From Curvularia sp. ZM96 (taxonomy: Eukaryota; Ascomycota; Dothideomycetes; Pleosporales; Pleosporaceae): DNA of 64,000 bases. The position numbers were made by a program, and so were the translations under genes. Below are positions 52,244-63,662 of the stretch, piece by piece. Under the pieces are notes generated by a model. It did not search any database. It saw nothing but the letters and a program-made list of their open reading frames with translations, and was not told where the DNA came from. Within the stretch, counting starts at the first letter, position 1. Each line of letters starts with the position of its first letter. Location: the NCBI GenBank assembly GCA_022457065.1, contig JAJGBQ010000006.1:2542001-2606000 (forward strand). The letters run 5' to 3'.

Positions 52244-54804
52244 GGGACAGAGTGCATGAGTGACTGGCTTCAGCTGGAAAACGGCTCTTAATGTTCTCGT
52301 AGCAGAGGGTTCATCGTAGGGCCGTTACTACACTTCACGTCCCTGCTGTAGGAGACGACTTACAAGGAAATTTGGCTCTTTGGGACCACGACAGCAAGTC
52401 TTACGATCCCTAAGGGAGACCTGTATACTGAAATTGGGCTATAATAGTGGATGAGGCAAGAAATGCATGGTCAGGCTTGGGGATGTTTCGACTTTTTTTT
52501 ACGTGTACCTAGTCAGTTCAGGTTGCACCGAGCCCTTGAATGATACAATAACACCCTTCCATTATCCACCAATACTCATCGTATAGTGCAAGCGCTTACT
52601 GGTCGCCACGAAAGTATCTAATCTTATCAAGCCTCAACACGTACAGCAGAGAGTAAGTTAGTATGCAATAACATTTCGATAGAGTCATGACTTCGCTAGC
52701 TAGTAATGATTCCTCGGCCTTTCGGTAGGCTACAACGATGTTAATCAACCTACGATAAGCCCATATGTTACCATACAACTGAGCCACATCACGTACTTTT
52801 ATCAAAACCGGTGCCACAAAATGATCTTTAGAACAGCATTTTTGGATAAAGTCCGATATCGAAGGTTGCCCAAATGTTGCTCAATATTTACTCACAACCC
52901 CCTTCTAAGAGGAAAAACGAAGTGAATCAAACTTTAATATGTTCCTCAAGTGCATAGAATGAAGCGGGTGAACTGAGATGATGGCCACACATGTCCAGGA
53001 GCGCCTCCTCGAGTGTAACGACAGCGCCAATAACAATAAAAGAACATCTGAAATGACCGAAGGCTGAGCAGAAAGGTTGTTATCACATTTGGTGTAAGTA
53101 TGGGCGTTATCGAGGTAGCCTTAAAGCAATACGTGCAAGGTTGTCCTTTCTATTATTCTAAGTTTCTTTGTAAAATGTAGAGAGAAGTGCAATGGTCATT
53201 GTCAGATCCAGATTATTACTGGCTTGATGGATACGTGACAGTGAAGAGCACGTGAATGCATTGAGCTTTATGGACTTTTCTCAAGTACAGCAACACCTAT
53301 ATAATGATATCATCTTCCCACCAAGGCTCAATCAAAGCTTTAGTCTTTAGAGAGATTCTACATCTGAGTATTCAAACACGTAAGAAGTCTCTTTTCCAAA
53401 CGGAGACACCATATCTAGCCTCATATGCCAGCGCTATAGTGGTGCGTAAGGACAGCCTTTCTCATGTCCGAACCTCGCACAACATGCAGTGATACCAGAA
53501 GCATCACACGACACCAACACCGAGCAACGCACCGTGTACCAAACAAAGCATCCAGTCTAATCCTACTCGCCCATCACTTAGGTGTATCAGTCACACATGC
53601 ATACAAAGAAACTCTTCACTTTCGCATCTTGTCCTTCCAACCCCAAAAGACAAAGAAAAAATAACCTCGCAAACCAGACGTCAACCCGCATATCCAACAA
53701 CACCACCTCTGCCCTACTTTCTCAAAGCCTCAAAAACCAAGGTGGGGTGCCGGCTCGTCCGACCAAACGGGACTTTCCGCCCCATCGAACCACATCCAAA
53801 GTCCGTGGTGGGTAGGCAAAAAACCACGGTACGGTACGGCAGGCATGTGCTCTGCCTAAGCACTACTACTAAGCAGAACTCTAACCACAAGATTTATTGC
53901 CTGAAGGCCAAGAAAGCCATGCATATCGATGCAACAACAAAACTCACCGGAAACGAAGCCGTGAATGAGAAAGAAGAAAAAGGAGGGAGGTGATGGGTAT
54001 ACACGATGAGCTAGTAGAAAATCACTAAGGATCATACGATGACTTGGCCGCTTCGCCACACCCGCCTGACGAACTACAGCAAAAGAATGCCATACCAAAC
54101 TTGTCTCAAACATCATCCTCGTATCCGTTGAATCCGTTGAGTACATTCCCTCTCTCTCCGCCCCGCCAAGCCGCACGTGCACACTCACACACACCGTGGC
54201 GCAAAATCCAGCGGGGCAAAATGAGGCTGAACGAGCAAAAAACGCCTCTTGGCCTTATCCAGCCTAGCCCACTTTCTACTCTGCTCTCGCGGCCTGATTC
54301 ACGGCCGCCCGACGTTTTTATCTGGTTTCGGCCCACTAGTGCCGATAAGATAAGCGGAGGGCGCGCGACGCTATCGCTTTCTACGAGGCGGGGCACGGAG
54401 TGAGGGGCAGAGGCGGCCAGAAGGGGGAAAAACAAGAAGCATGATGATGTTATTGGGTGCGGGAGAAAAGGGCAAATGCTGTTGTACGAGTACCTACGGT
54501 TGAAGATCGGAGCGGGGAGGCTTAGGCTATGCGTGTGCGTGTGAGCAAGGCTCCGGGGTCGTCTCCGAACTGCTTTTTTCCCTTTCTTTCTCTCTTCTTG
54601 ACTCTAACAAGGTGTATGTGTTCCTGCGTCTGACTGCCCCTCGGTTTCTGTCTCGCCGGTCAGAAAAGCAAGCAGTAGTCTAACCTTATCCTGAGCCTCG
54701 TTTTGCCTCTTTACTTGTTTTCTTTTCTTTTTGCCTTGTTTACGCTTTTGGACGTTTGCTGTGTGCTTAGAGTTTGGGCAAACACACACACGGACAAAGA
54801 GACA
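52244..54804. other. Long intergenic region upstream of the P450 gene
   Basis: About 2.56 kb with no convincing gene. The first 1.1 kb is AT-rich. 53640-54400 has CA/ACC-rich plus-strand text with short open frames of low complexity. 54570-54735 is strongly pyrimidine-rich (CTTTCTTTCTCTCTTC-like), as found just upstream of fungal transcription starts. An uncoded RNA cannot be excluded. Confidence 0.45.
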
Positions 54805-56634
54805 ATGTTCGGTTCGTCAGTTGCTTCTGCGGTGTTCCTAATCCCCGTCTTGCTTGTCGCCCGCCTGCTCATCCAGTATGTTCGGAATCCACTGCGCAAG
54901 ATCCCCGCCGCACATCCCCTGGCGCATTTTACCTCACTGTGGATAGATTCGGTCCGCTGGCGACACATAGAGAATGCTACGCTGAAGGATGCTCATGAGC
55001 GCCTCGGCCCGATAGTCTGTCTGGGACCCAACGAGCTCAGTGTAAACTGCGTCAAGGGCGGCATCCGAGATGTCTACGGAGGCGGGTTTGAGAAAATCAA
55101 TGCCATCAACGGGTACAATTGGTATTCTTTCTTTTCAAACTATAACGGGTGAGCAAGAGCCCCCCTCCTCCTCCCCTGTTTGTGTTGCTTTTTGGGATGA
55201 ACATGGCACGTGCGGTTATTGACAACGATGGGCGACAACAGAACGGGCAACATGTTTTCGACGGGTAGCAATAGGCCGCATTCGCAGAGGAAACGCATGT
55301 TGAGCAACATCTACAGCAAGTCGCATGTTCTTGGCAGTGACGCTCTCCGCATCCAGGCATCCACCATCCTCTACAATCGCTTTCTGCCCTATTTTGAATC
55401 AACGTTTGCCGAGTCGGAAAAGGGTGTCTTGAACATCTACGCACTGCTGAGTGCAACCACCATGGATATTGTGACGTCCTACATCTTCGGTCTTCGGGCA
55501 GGGTCGAACCTAATCGACAACCGCGAGCAGCTGGCCTGGTTCCTGGACTTGTACAACTCGCGCCGATCCTTCAATTTCTGGCCACAGGAGTTTCCAGGAC
55601 TCACTAGTCTCGTGGAGAAGTGGTTGGGCTATCGGTTCGTGCCAAAATGGGTCGACGAGGCAAACGGTGAGATCGAGCGATGGACGACCAGGATGTGCGA
55701 TGAGGCCAACCGTGTGTTGAATGCAAGCGATGTAGCGGTCGAGGATCGGCCTGTAGTGTATCAGCAGCTTCAAAGCAGCATGGTCAAAGAGGCAAACAAG
55801 TACGGAGGGCCTATGCCCCAGGCACGAGAGATGGGCAGTGAGGTACTGGACCATCTGGCGGCAGGGTTCGATACTTCGGGCATCACATTGGTCTATCTCG
55901 TCCATGAACTGTCGAAGAGGCCAGAAATCCAAGCACGTCTCCAGCAAGAGCTGCTCGGCTTGTCTCCACGCATCACAAAGTCATCCGCACCCCATCTGCC
56001 CGATCCCAAGGCCGTAGATAGTCTTCCTTTGTTGCATTCAGTGGTATGGGAAACCCTGCGTCTTCACTCAGCCATTCCCGGCCCGCAACCACGCTTTACA
56101 CCACCACAAGGCTGCCGTCTCGGCCCTGAAGAGGCACCGTACCATATTCCAGGAGGGGTAAGGGTGAGTGCAAGCGCCGGTCTACTGCACCTGAATGAAC
56201 AGGTGTACGAGCATGCAAGTGAATGGAGGCCAGACCGCTGGCTGGACCTGGATAAACAGGGCGAAGAGAAACGGAGAGACATGGAGAGCCGGTGGTTTTG
56301 GGCTTTTGGAAGGTTAGTTACAGACTGGATTGACGTAATGAATCTGCTGCTCACTATGCACAGCGGTGGTCGTATGTGCGTTGGAAGTCACCTAGCAGTA
56401 TATCGTAAGTGCCGATCGTCCCGCGCCACATGCTCTCTAAGAAGACATCGGGCTGGGAACTGAGCTATCAAAGCTCATACTGACTCTTCTGCAGAGATGA
56501 AGTACATCGTGGCAACACTGTACTCAAACTACACAACTACAATTGTGGACGATACAGGGATTGAGCAGATAGACTCGTACACTGCGCCGCCCAAGAGTGA
56601 CAAGCTGATGGTAAGGCTCGAAAGGCTGACGTAG
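54805..56634 (+). CDS. Cytochrome P450 monooxygenase
   Basis: Exons 54805-55148, 55242-56312, 56364-56404 and 56495-56634 give 531 aa. An N-terminal membrane anchor (ASAVFLIPVLLVARLLI) directs it to the ER. The I-helix oxygen-binding motif reads LAAGFDTSG. The K-helix ExxR is WETLRLH (about E384/R387). SEWRPDRWLD is the PERF-like region. The haem loop AFGSGGRMCVGSHLA has its thiolate Cys at about C477, assembled across intron 2. All catalytic hallmarks are intact. The overall pattern (NPLRKIPAAHPLAHFTSLW and GSNRPHSQRKRMLSNIYSKS) is that of fungal CYP families similar to benzoate/pisatin-type or secondary-metabolism P450s. I cannot assign the family or substrate. No adjacent synthase gene suggests a cluster. 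Confidence 0.93.
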
Positions 56635-56640
56635 AGGCAC

Positions 56641-56670
56641 GGACATGGACATGGATGGACATGGACATGC
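56641..56670. repeat. Short (GGACAT)n-like repeat
   Basis: Imperfect tandem GGACATGGACAT units just after the P450 stop codon. Simple sequence repeat. Confidence 0.75.
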
Positions 56671-58544
56671 TTGGGCCCTGATTTCCATCATGGATCAGAG
56701 AAGGAAGTGGCTGCCCCGCGACCAGTCCAAGCATCTGATCAGCCGGCAAGTTGCGAACAGATAGAGCAAAGCGGACCACCGGACGCCGGGGCCTAGGTTT
56801 CGACTGCGGGCCCCAGTTCACGCCGTTGGATGCGCGATCCATGGTAGACGACGTATCAGCGCTGGCCTGGGCGGGCCAATCGCCTCTTGTACATGACGAC
56901 GCTCTGGCAAGGCGAATTGACGAACGAGGAAGATAGGGACTAGAGTCATTGACGCCACCTGTAAGGAGGCTGTTTCTGTTTCGCATTCGCTCCCGTTTCT
57001 TGCAGTTCGCGTGATGCCCCCTTCAACCTACTTCAGTGTAGACTCCCATAAGGACGGGTTTTCAACCCTTCAGCTCAGGTAGTCCAGCTAGTTCAGCTAG
57101 CGGCTCCGAGGAAATGACCACGGTTTCTGCCGGAGATACTGCGAGCCAATCGAGCAGTAGTGTTTTGGGCCGGTCGAAGGCCCGCTCTACCTTCTCCTCT
57201 TTGTTCCCGGGATCACGTCTTTGTGCGTAACCAGTGATACTGTGCGGGTACATGTTACGAAGCCCTTGGCCTGGGTTGCGGCCCACCTGGCCATGCTGAG
57301 TCAAGCCAGCCCACTGCTTCACAATTGACCGATGACTGGGCCTGAAAGTACGACATGCACTGATGGGGATGGTGTAGTCCAGAGCCTTGTCACACCATGA
57401 TCGGCAGCAACGGTGTGGCGGTGGCCATGGAGAACGTAAGCTGAGACGGCGTTTGCCCATGATTAGGCTTGGGCTCTTGGAGCCTGCACTGAGTCAAGTG
57501 ATGGGCGCAGTTCGAGTCTGCACGGATGAGCTGACGAGTGGACTGCAGTACGTACCTCGACGCCAAATGCCCTACTTGCTAGTACCGGTGAAACCAGCGG
57601 CAGTAAGTCCCGATTATGCAGCGCTGATGGTTGTTCTCACAGCAACGGCTACTTTGAAACACTTCTCTACCATTCTTGGTAGTCTGAAAAAGCAGGATCG
57701 GGTACATGTTGACCGGCAGATTTACATTGAATTATGCATCCAGTGCAGGAGTCGTACAGATGGAGCCAAGTCACGGAGCCTGACTGATGTCACTGTGAGG
57801 TTAGCTTAGACGCACGACAAAGGTAGTTGCAGTCGAGTGCTGAGCAGCACGTCTGTCACGCGCTGCTGGCACGATTGCTAGTGTGAAATTCTAGTCCAGC
57901 AGTCGACGCCTGTTTCAAGAGGGGGCACCAGCAAGTGGGGCGTGGAGCCTCTGGGAATACGAGTGGACGCAATGCAGGGTAGTAGACCTCGACAGAGGTC
58001 TGTAGCTGTGCCGGGAGACAGACAGACCCCACATTTGTCCAAGGAGCCAGCAGATTCGTACTCCTAAAGCCGTGGCAACAAGCCGACGAGAGTGGTCCAG
58101 ATTGATTTGGAAGCAGCTGTAAAGTTTTCGGCTTTGACTATGGAAATGGCAGATTGTGGTAACCGGATCGAGATGGAGATACGCTAAAGCGGGACAACTG
58201 CCTGTCTGTGCGGCTCCACAGTGACATTGCACTTGCGTCTTGAGCTGATGTATTGGAGAGTCCGGCTCTGGCAGTGTTGGCCCAGTTACTGTCGGCCTGA
58301 GCAGCGTCGACGAACCTCGTGGCAGTCCGTGACGGCAGTCGTGTGTTGTCCATACCGAGAGTGGATAGATGGCCAGTTGAAAAAGTAAATTAACTGCATA
58401 CCGGGCGATGTTGGGATAATATTCGCAACATATGGAAAGCGGCTATAGCGCCATGGGCCTGGGAGCGCCCAGGGTGAATGCGTCGACCACGTGAGCACAG
58501 ACACTGGCCACGCAGCGAGCGGAGACGGACGGTTCTACGGAGTA

Positions 58545-58567
58545 CTACTGCTGCTGCTGCTACTGCT
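58545..58567. repeat. CTG-type triplet repeat
   Basis: Run of CTG/CTA triplets in non-coding sequence. A second similar tract is at 59827-59862. Confidence 0.75.
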
Positions 58568-59826
58568 AATGACTACGATTCTGGCGAGGGGCAACGGGCG
58601 GCGGCGGCGCCTAAAGATGCTGTCCCGGTAAAAGGGCCCCTAAGGAGATGGCGACACTATAGCGCTGCTGTCAGGGAGGAAGGCTGCCGGGCTAGCGGTC
58701 TCGCCCCCAGGCCCGCCAGGCTCTCACTCGCTGGCTGTCGTCGTGGCTAAAGGGATGGCGAACGGGGGTACGGACCACACAGTGCAACGTCGTAGAATTT
58801 CTTTCATCAAAGTCGAACGGCGCGACTGGCAGTCTTCGCTTCGCATCCCTGCACCCATCCACTCCACCACACCCACCCCAGCCACCGCGATACTACACGC
58901 CGATCAGCCCTCCCCACATGCCACGCCCTCGTTGACGGGCGACAAACTCCTCCGCCCCCCTCCTCCTCCATCATCCATGGTCATTGCGGCCCTGGCGCCC
59001 ATCATCTCATCGTCGTCGTCGGCAGCCGCCGTGCGTCACTGACCCGGGGCCTGCGGGCTGCCCATGCGCCTCAGCCGCCCAATAGGCTCGACTCCTGCAC
59101 AGCTCTCTGTGTGTTCCCGGTTCCTTCGTTGACGACGAGCCCTCCAGACGTGTCGTCATGTGCTGTGAAACCGACCACCGTGTCTCGCTGCTCTAGTCTC
59201 CGGCTCTGGAGCCTCGAGGTCAAAGGCACGTCCCGGGGCCGCCACCAGGCCCTGTCGGGGACACGACCTGCTAGCTGCCATGTGCCTGAATGTGTCTTCG
59301 TAGTACGGCTCGACGCGTCTGCCGGTGCTTGTATTGGCGCCTCTCTCGCTCTCGAGTCGTCGGCCTGGTCTCGAGCTCATGCCATCAGGCCAACGGCCGC
59401 CCCATGTGGGCTGTCCTAACCTCGCCAGATGCTGGGCGTGAATGCGTGTTTCTCCTAGGTAGCCTCTCAATTAAAGTGGTTTAGATGGCTAAATCCCGTG
59501 TCCTTGTCTGGGTGTTTAACAAGCTTACGAGCGTGGGGCGCTCCCGCCGCACGCAACCGGGGCCCTCGTTCAATCGCCTTGGACAGTGCCCTGCCTTTCC
59601 TCCAAAACCTGGGATGACCGTTGGATCCAAGCACTGCCAGGACTTCCTTGCTACCTCAGGTCCTGCCGCCGTGCCGTCTGTGCAGTTTGCTAGCCTTCAT
59701 CGCTCAGCTGCATGGAACACCCTCGCTCGGGAATGATAGCACAGACGGGTTGGTGCTGCAACCGACCTGCAAAACAACACCTGCTGAGGCTTTGAATTTA
59801 TTCAAAAGTGCTTCTGGACGTCCGGC

Positions 59827-59862
59827 GCTGCTGCCGCTGTTACTGCTACTATTGCTGCTGCT
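59827..59862. repeat. CTG-type imperfect triplet repeat
   Basis: Imperfect CTG/CTA/TTG triplets in non-coding sequence, similar to the tract at 58545. Confidence 0.7.
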
Positions 59863-61265
59863 CTTGTCCTAGACAGCTGTTGCGGCTGGTCACTCCTCCT
59901 GTCGCTCTCTCTTGCTGCTGCCCTCTGTGCATACGAGCTGGAAACGCCTTCTCTCCTGTTTCCAACCGGTCGCCCTACTGAGCACGCTCGTTTTTCTATA
60001 GTTACCCTCGCCCCGGGATTTTTCCAAGGCCCGAACCAGCAACGAACGCATCCAAGACATCATCATCATCAACTACTTTCAGGGGCCTTTTCACGCCGCA
60101 GCAAGCAAACGAGATCCACCGACACTTGGCCAACAAGCGAAAGATACTAGCCTTGGATGTAACCGTGGCTACAAAAGAAGTAATACGCCCAAAGAGCCTC
60201 ATCATTGGCCACACTAGAGCTTGTTCGCATGATCCACGCCGCCTTCGTTCATTCTCTTAGCACGCACGTTAGTCAAGGACCCTACAAGCTTGATCGGCCG
60301 CGCTCGGCACCAGTTGCTCCTCAGACTAGAGTCAACGCAGCGAATCATTGCCAAAAGCCGCCACTGACCCGTACGACGATTGTAGAGGAGCCCCGATTGT
60401 GACGGACGCTTCAAAGTACGCTTGCCAGCTCTCCTACTGCGTGCACTACCTTTGTACGTTGCTTCTTCTCGAGCTATCAAACCCAATTGTTCCCGGGCCT
60501 CTTTTACTTCTCACCCTTTGTCTCTCACCTTCTATTTCATTTAGACGGCCCCGAAACCTTCCCTCTCCCGCTCCGTCACCGCGCCTGGCTTGGATCGACC
60601 ACCATAGCCCTATTACCCTTCAAAAAAAACCGTTAGATACGGCCACATCCACATTACACCACACATTACACCCCTCTGCCCTCTACCACGGTTCCGTACC
60701 AGCAGAGAGAGAGAAGTCTTCGCTTTTCATCAACCATAACGACCACCTTCGATTCGTACCTCAGGCAGGTCCTATGTATCTTGGGGAAAGACACTGCCAG
60801 ACCGGTGTTTGAAAGTAGCGCAAGTGCGGGCGACGATAGTCACAGGCGCAAAACGACTTCCTGCTGTCCCTGATCACTGCGCCATTTCCAACTTGGATAT
60901 TACCGTTGGGTGTGTGGAGTGACTCCTCCCCGGCGCCAGCGGGCCTCTAGTTGGGTCCCACTGAACCGTTATCCCCACTACCGCCCCAACCATTTCCATC
61001 ACGAGGCCCTCGAGAGGTGCACTTCAGATCCGGAATCGGCAGTGCCAGAGCCAGGCCATTATATTCTGTTTCTTTGACTGGATCATCTCTGCCAAGCAGC
61101 CTTGACTCTGCCCATCTGGTGCGTAACAAGAAGGCTTTGATTGGGTTAGCGCCTATGGGATCCGATTTTCCATCACTCATACCTGGTGCCTTATTACTGA
61201 AAATACGTTCGCTACCACGCCTGAATTTATCACGAAATTCGTTTGCGCTCGATATCCTGGGGCAC

Positions 61266-61273
61266 TATATAAG
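61266..61273 (+). promoter_or_regulatory. TATA box of the velvet gene
   Basis: TATATAAG, a perfect TATA element, lies 216 bp before the ATG at 61482 and directly before a CA/ACC-rich leader. Transcription would then start near 61300-61330 with a leader of about 150-180 nt. Confidence 0.65.
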
Positions 61274-61481
61274 ACGGCATTCTCTTCAACCACAGCCACG
61301 ACCGTCCCACTACCATAGAACACTTGGACAACTACAGTCACCAAGAACCACGACTACCACACTACCATAGAATACTCAGACAGCGACACTACCACAACCA
61401 CTACCACCGTCAAGTACCACACGATACACAACCATAGAACAACGACACAACGACATTACCGCAACCGCTACCGCCACAGCG

Positions 61482-62450
61482 ATGGCGTATCCATACAGTT
61501 ACACACTCCCAACCAACTATGCTTCTCAGCGGTCATACATGCCATATCATCAACCACAAGTGCCAACGCCCTCACAAATATACTCACTGCCCATCACAAA
61601 CGCTCCTACGGCCGTCTCGTTAACGCCTACATCATGCCGGCTCAATGTCCGCCAACAACCTAAAGAGGCCCTCGTCACTGTCAAGGGCAAAGAGAAATTC
61701 AGGAAACCGCTTGACCCTCCGCCCATGCTTCAACTCCACGTCAACTCCGATACAGACCCAAACCAACAGTTCCTGCAAAACCCATACCTGTTTGTCAGTG
61801 TGTCGCTATACAAGCACGACAAGGATGAGCCAATCGAGGGCACACCAAGCGACACAATGGCAGGCACCCTAGTCTCGTCGTTGCATCGACTCAAGGATGT
61901 GGATAACAAAGACGGAGCCTTCTTCATCTTCGGCGACATCTCCATCAAAGTCCAGGGCTACTACCGCTTGCGCTTCACACTTTATGAGCTCCAGCCCACC
62001 TTCATCACACTATCTGACTTACCCTCATACCAAGGTATCGACCCTTCAGACATGTTCGGTACATACCAATGTCTAGGCCACGCCATGTCAGAAAAGTTCA
62101 GCGTAGTACTACCCAAAGACTTCAAAGGCCTCGAAGAATCTACCTACCTCTCGCGCGCCTTTTCCGACCAAGGCGTCCGTCTACGCCTCCGCAAAGAGGC
62201 TCGCGGCATGATGAGCAACAAGCGCTCAATTGGCGGCGACTCGGACCAACCGCCCATTGCCAAGAAGCGCAGAGAAGACAGCGTCGAGAGCGCGAACCCC
62301 CTTATGCCTAACTTCGCATACGGGATCTCACCCTACACTCAGACACAGTATCTTCAGACACAGGCACTACAGACACCTGCGCTCCAGACGCCGACGCGCC
62401 AGGAGCCTAATTACGGCGGTTGGAACATGTTTGATCCTTACTTGGGATGA
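61482..62450 (+). CDS. Velvet-domain transcription regulator, VosA type
   Basis: Single exon, 322 aa. The velvet domain runs from about residue 50 to 245: RLNVRQQPKEALVTVKGKE, RKPLDPPPMLQL, LFVSVSLY, MAGTLVSSLHRLKD, GAFFIFGDISIKVQGYYRLRF and a closing DQGVRLRLRKEAR. Velvet proteins are NF-kB-like DNA binders that dimerise and control sporulation and secondary metabolism. The RQQPKEALVT and GKEKxRKPxDPPP text suggests VosA rather than VelB or VeA; this is from memory. A nuclear localisation motif KKRRED is at 261-266. The tail has a Thr/Gln repeat (LQTQALQTPALQTPTRQ). The Tyr/Pro-rich N-terminus may be an activation region. A long gene-free upstream region and a TATA box suggest complex regulation. 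Confidence 0.85.
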   Translation: MAYPYSYTLPTNYASQRSYMPYHQPQVPTPSQIYSLPITNAPTAVSLTPTSCRLNVRQQPKEALVTVKGKEKFRKPLDPPPMLQLHVNSDTDPNQQFLQNPYLFVSVSLYKHDKDEPIEGTPSDTMAGTLVSSLHRLKDVDNKDGAFFIFGDISIKVQGYYRLRFTLYELQPTFITLSDLPSYQGIDPSDMFGTYQCLGHAMSEKFSVVLPKDFKGLEESTYLSRAFSDQGVRLRLRKEARGMMSNKRSIGGDSDQPPIAKKRREDSVESANPLMPNFAYGISPYTQTQYLQTQALQTPALQTPTRQEPNYGGWNMFDPYLG

Positions 62451-63662
62451 ACGGAAATGGGCGATCGAATAAACGAACGAAAGCTAGGCGCAAAGGGAAA
62501 ATGAATGATCATTCTGTGTATGTGGGAACAAAAAAAAGGAGAGAACCCACTTGTATTTTTGTGCCCCTCTGGGGCGTGCGTCCTTTTTTTCTCTCTCTCG
62601 CTTTCTATGTAGTTTTTCTATACCTGGGTCGTTTTGGGGTTCTTATGGGATGGACGGATGGATGGCATAGCATAATATATCTTTTCGAGGTTCGAATGTG
62701 TGTGTGCGAGAAATGGTGGCTATGGATGTAGAATAACGAGCTTCAAATGTGATTTCAACTGTCTGGCTGCCATTCTTTCATGCATAAATTTCTTGATGGA
62801 GTCTGCAACACATTACGCATCCTCCATCTAATTTTGCATCATCACTGCCGTATGAAATACAAGTCCTCACTATGAAATCTCACACTAAGTACACACATCA
62901 ACTCCCAATGTCTTACATGGCATATCATACTCAAAACGAATAAGACTAGACCAAACAATCTTACATCTCCAATCTCATCCCCTCTCCTCACACAGCACAA
63001 CATCCTTTTACGCACAATCTTCACATCTCCTCACCACCAGCACCAACATCACCGTACAGTCTTTTTCAATGAAAAAAAGTGATTACTACACTATCAACCT
63101 CTACCCTACCAACACCCCTCTCCTCACTTCCCACACAATATCCATCCTCCTCTTGCATGCCAATCAATCCAAAACAAACAATCAGAGCGATCAACCACGT
63201 TCCCTAACTCCATTCTGCCTGTGCGTTTGGAAATTCCCCCGTTCCTTTCACGCATACAATGTGTGTGTGCAGCCCGCAAAACAAGGGAAAGGAGAAGAAG
63301 AAGACGTTTTGGGAAAAAAAAGATAAGACAAGGTATCATTCAGAAAGAAGCGCATATAGAACGGCTGTAAAGTAGAAAAGAAAAAAACATGAGAACAGTA
63401 GTAGTCAGAGAGAGAAAAACAGAAAAGAAGATCGGGGTATTACTCTCTACTCGAAACCCGCCCTCCATAAGTTCGGAAAGTTTCAAATATGCAGAGTGAA
63501 GATGAAAAAAAGGTCCCGCATGGTTTAAACACTTTGTACTTCCCACAGCCGACTACCTCTGAAGAGGAAGAGAGAAGGAAAAAAAAGTCGGAGGGAGGAA
63601 TACCATTCCCAGTGCCGTAAACCGCTCAGAAGAATCAAGAAAGACAGAGAGAGGAAGAAGGA
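62451..63662. other. Intergenic region
   Basis: About 1.2 kb between the velvet gene and the 3' end of the gene at the window edge. AT-rich, with pyrimidine runs on the plus strand. Likely the two 3' regions of convergent genes. No coding signal was seen. Confidence 0.5.

Larger units (their letters stand above)
56635..61481. other. 4.8-kb gene-free region upstream of the velvet regulator
   Basis: The longest gene-free stretch in the window. It is GC-rich and holds only short, low-complexity open frames on both strands. Local repeats: GGACAT units (56641-56670), CTG-type triplets (58545-58567 and 59827-59862) and CCATAGAA-bearing blocks near 61309, 61360 and 61431. A TATA box sits at 61266-61273. 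I could not recognise a gene; a long regulatory region or an unannotated non-coding transcript is possible. Confidence 0.5.

Noticed and set aside
54604..54789. Minus-strand frame rich in Lys upstream of the P450
   Set aside because: It is the complement of a pyrimidine-rich promoter tract, giving an artificial Lys-rich translation.
57387..57809. 140-codon open frame on the plus strand
   Set aside because: No recognisable domain; similar frames occur on both strands through this GC-rich region.
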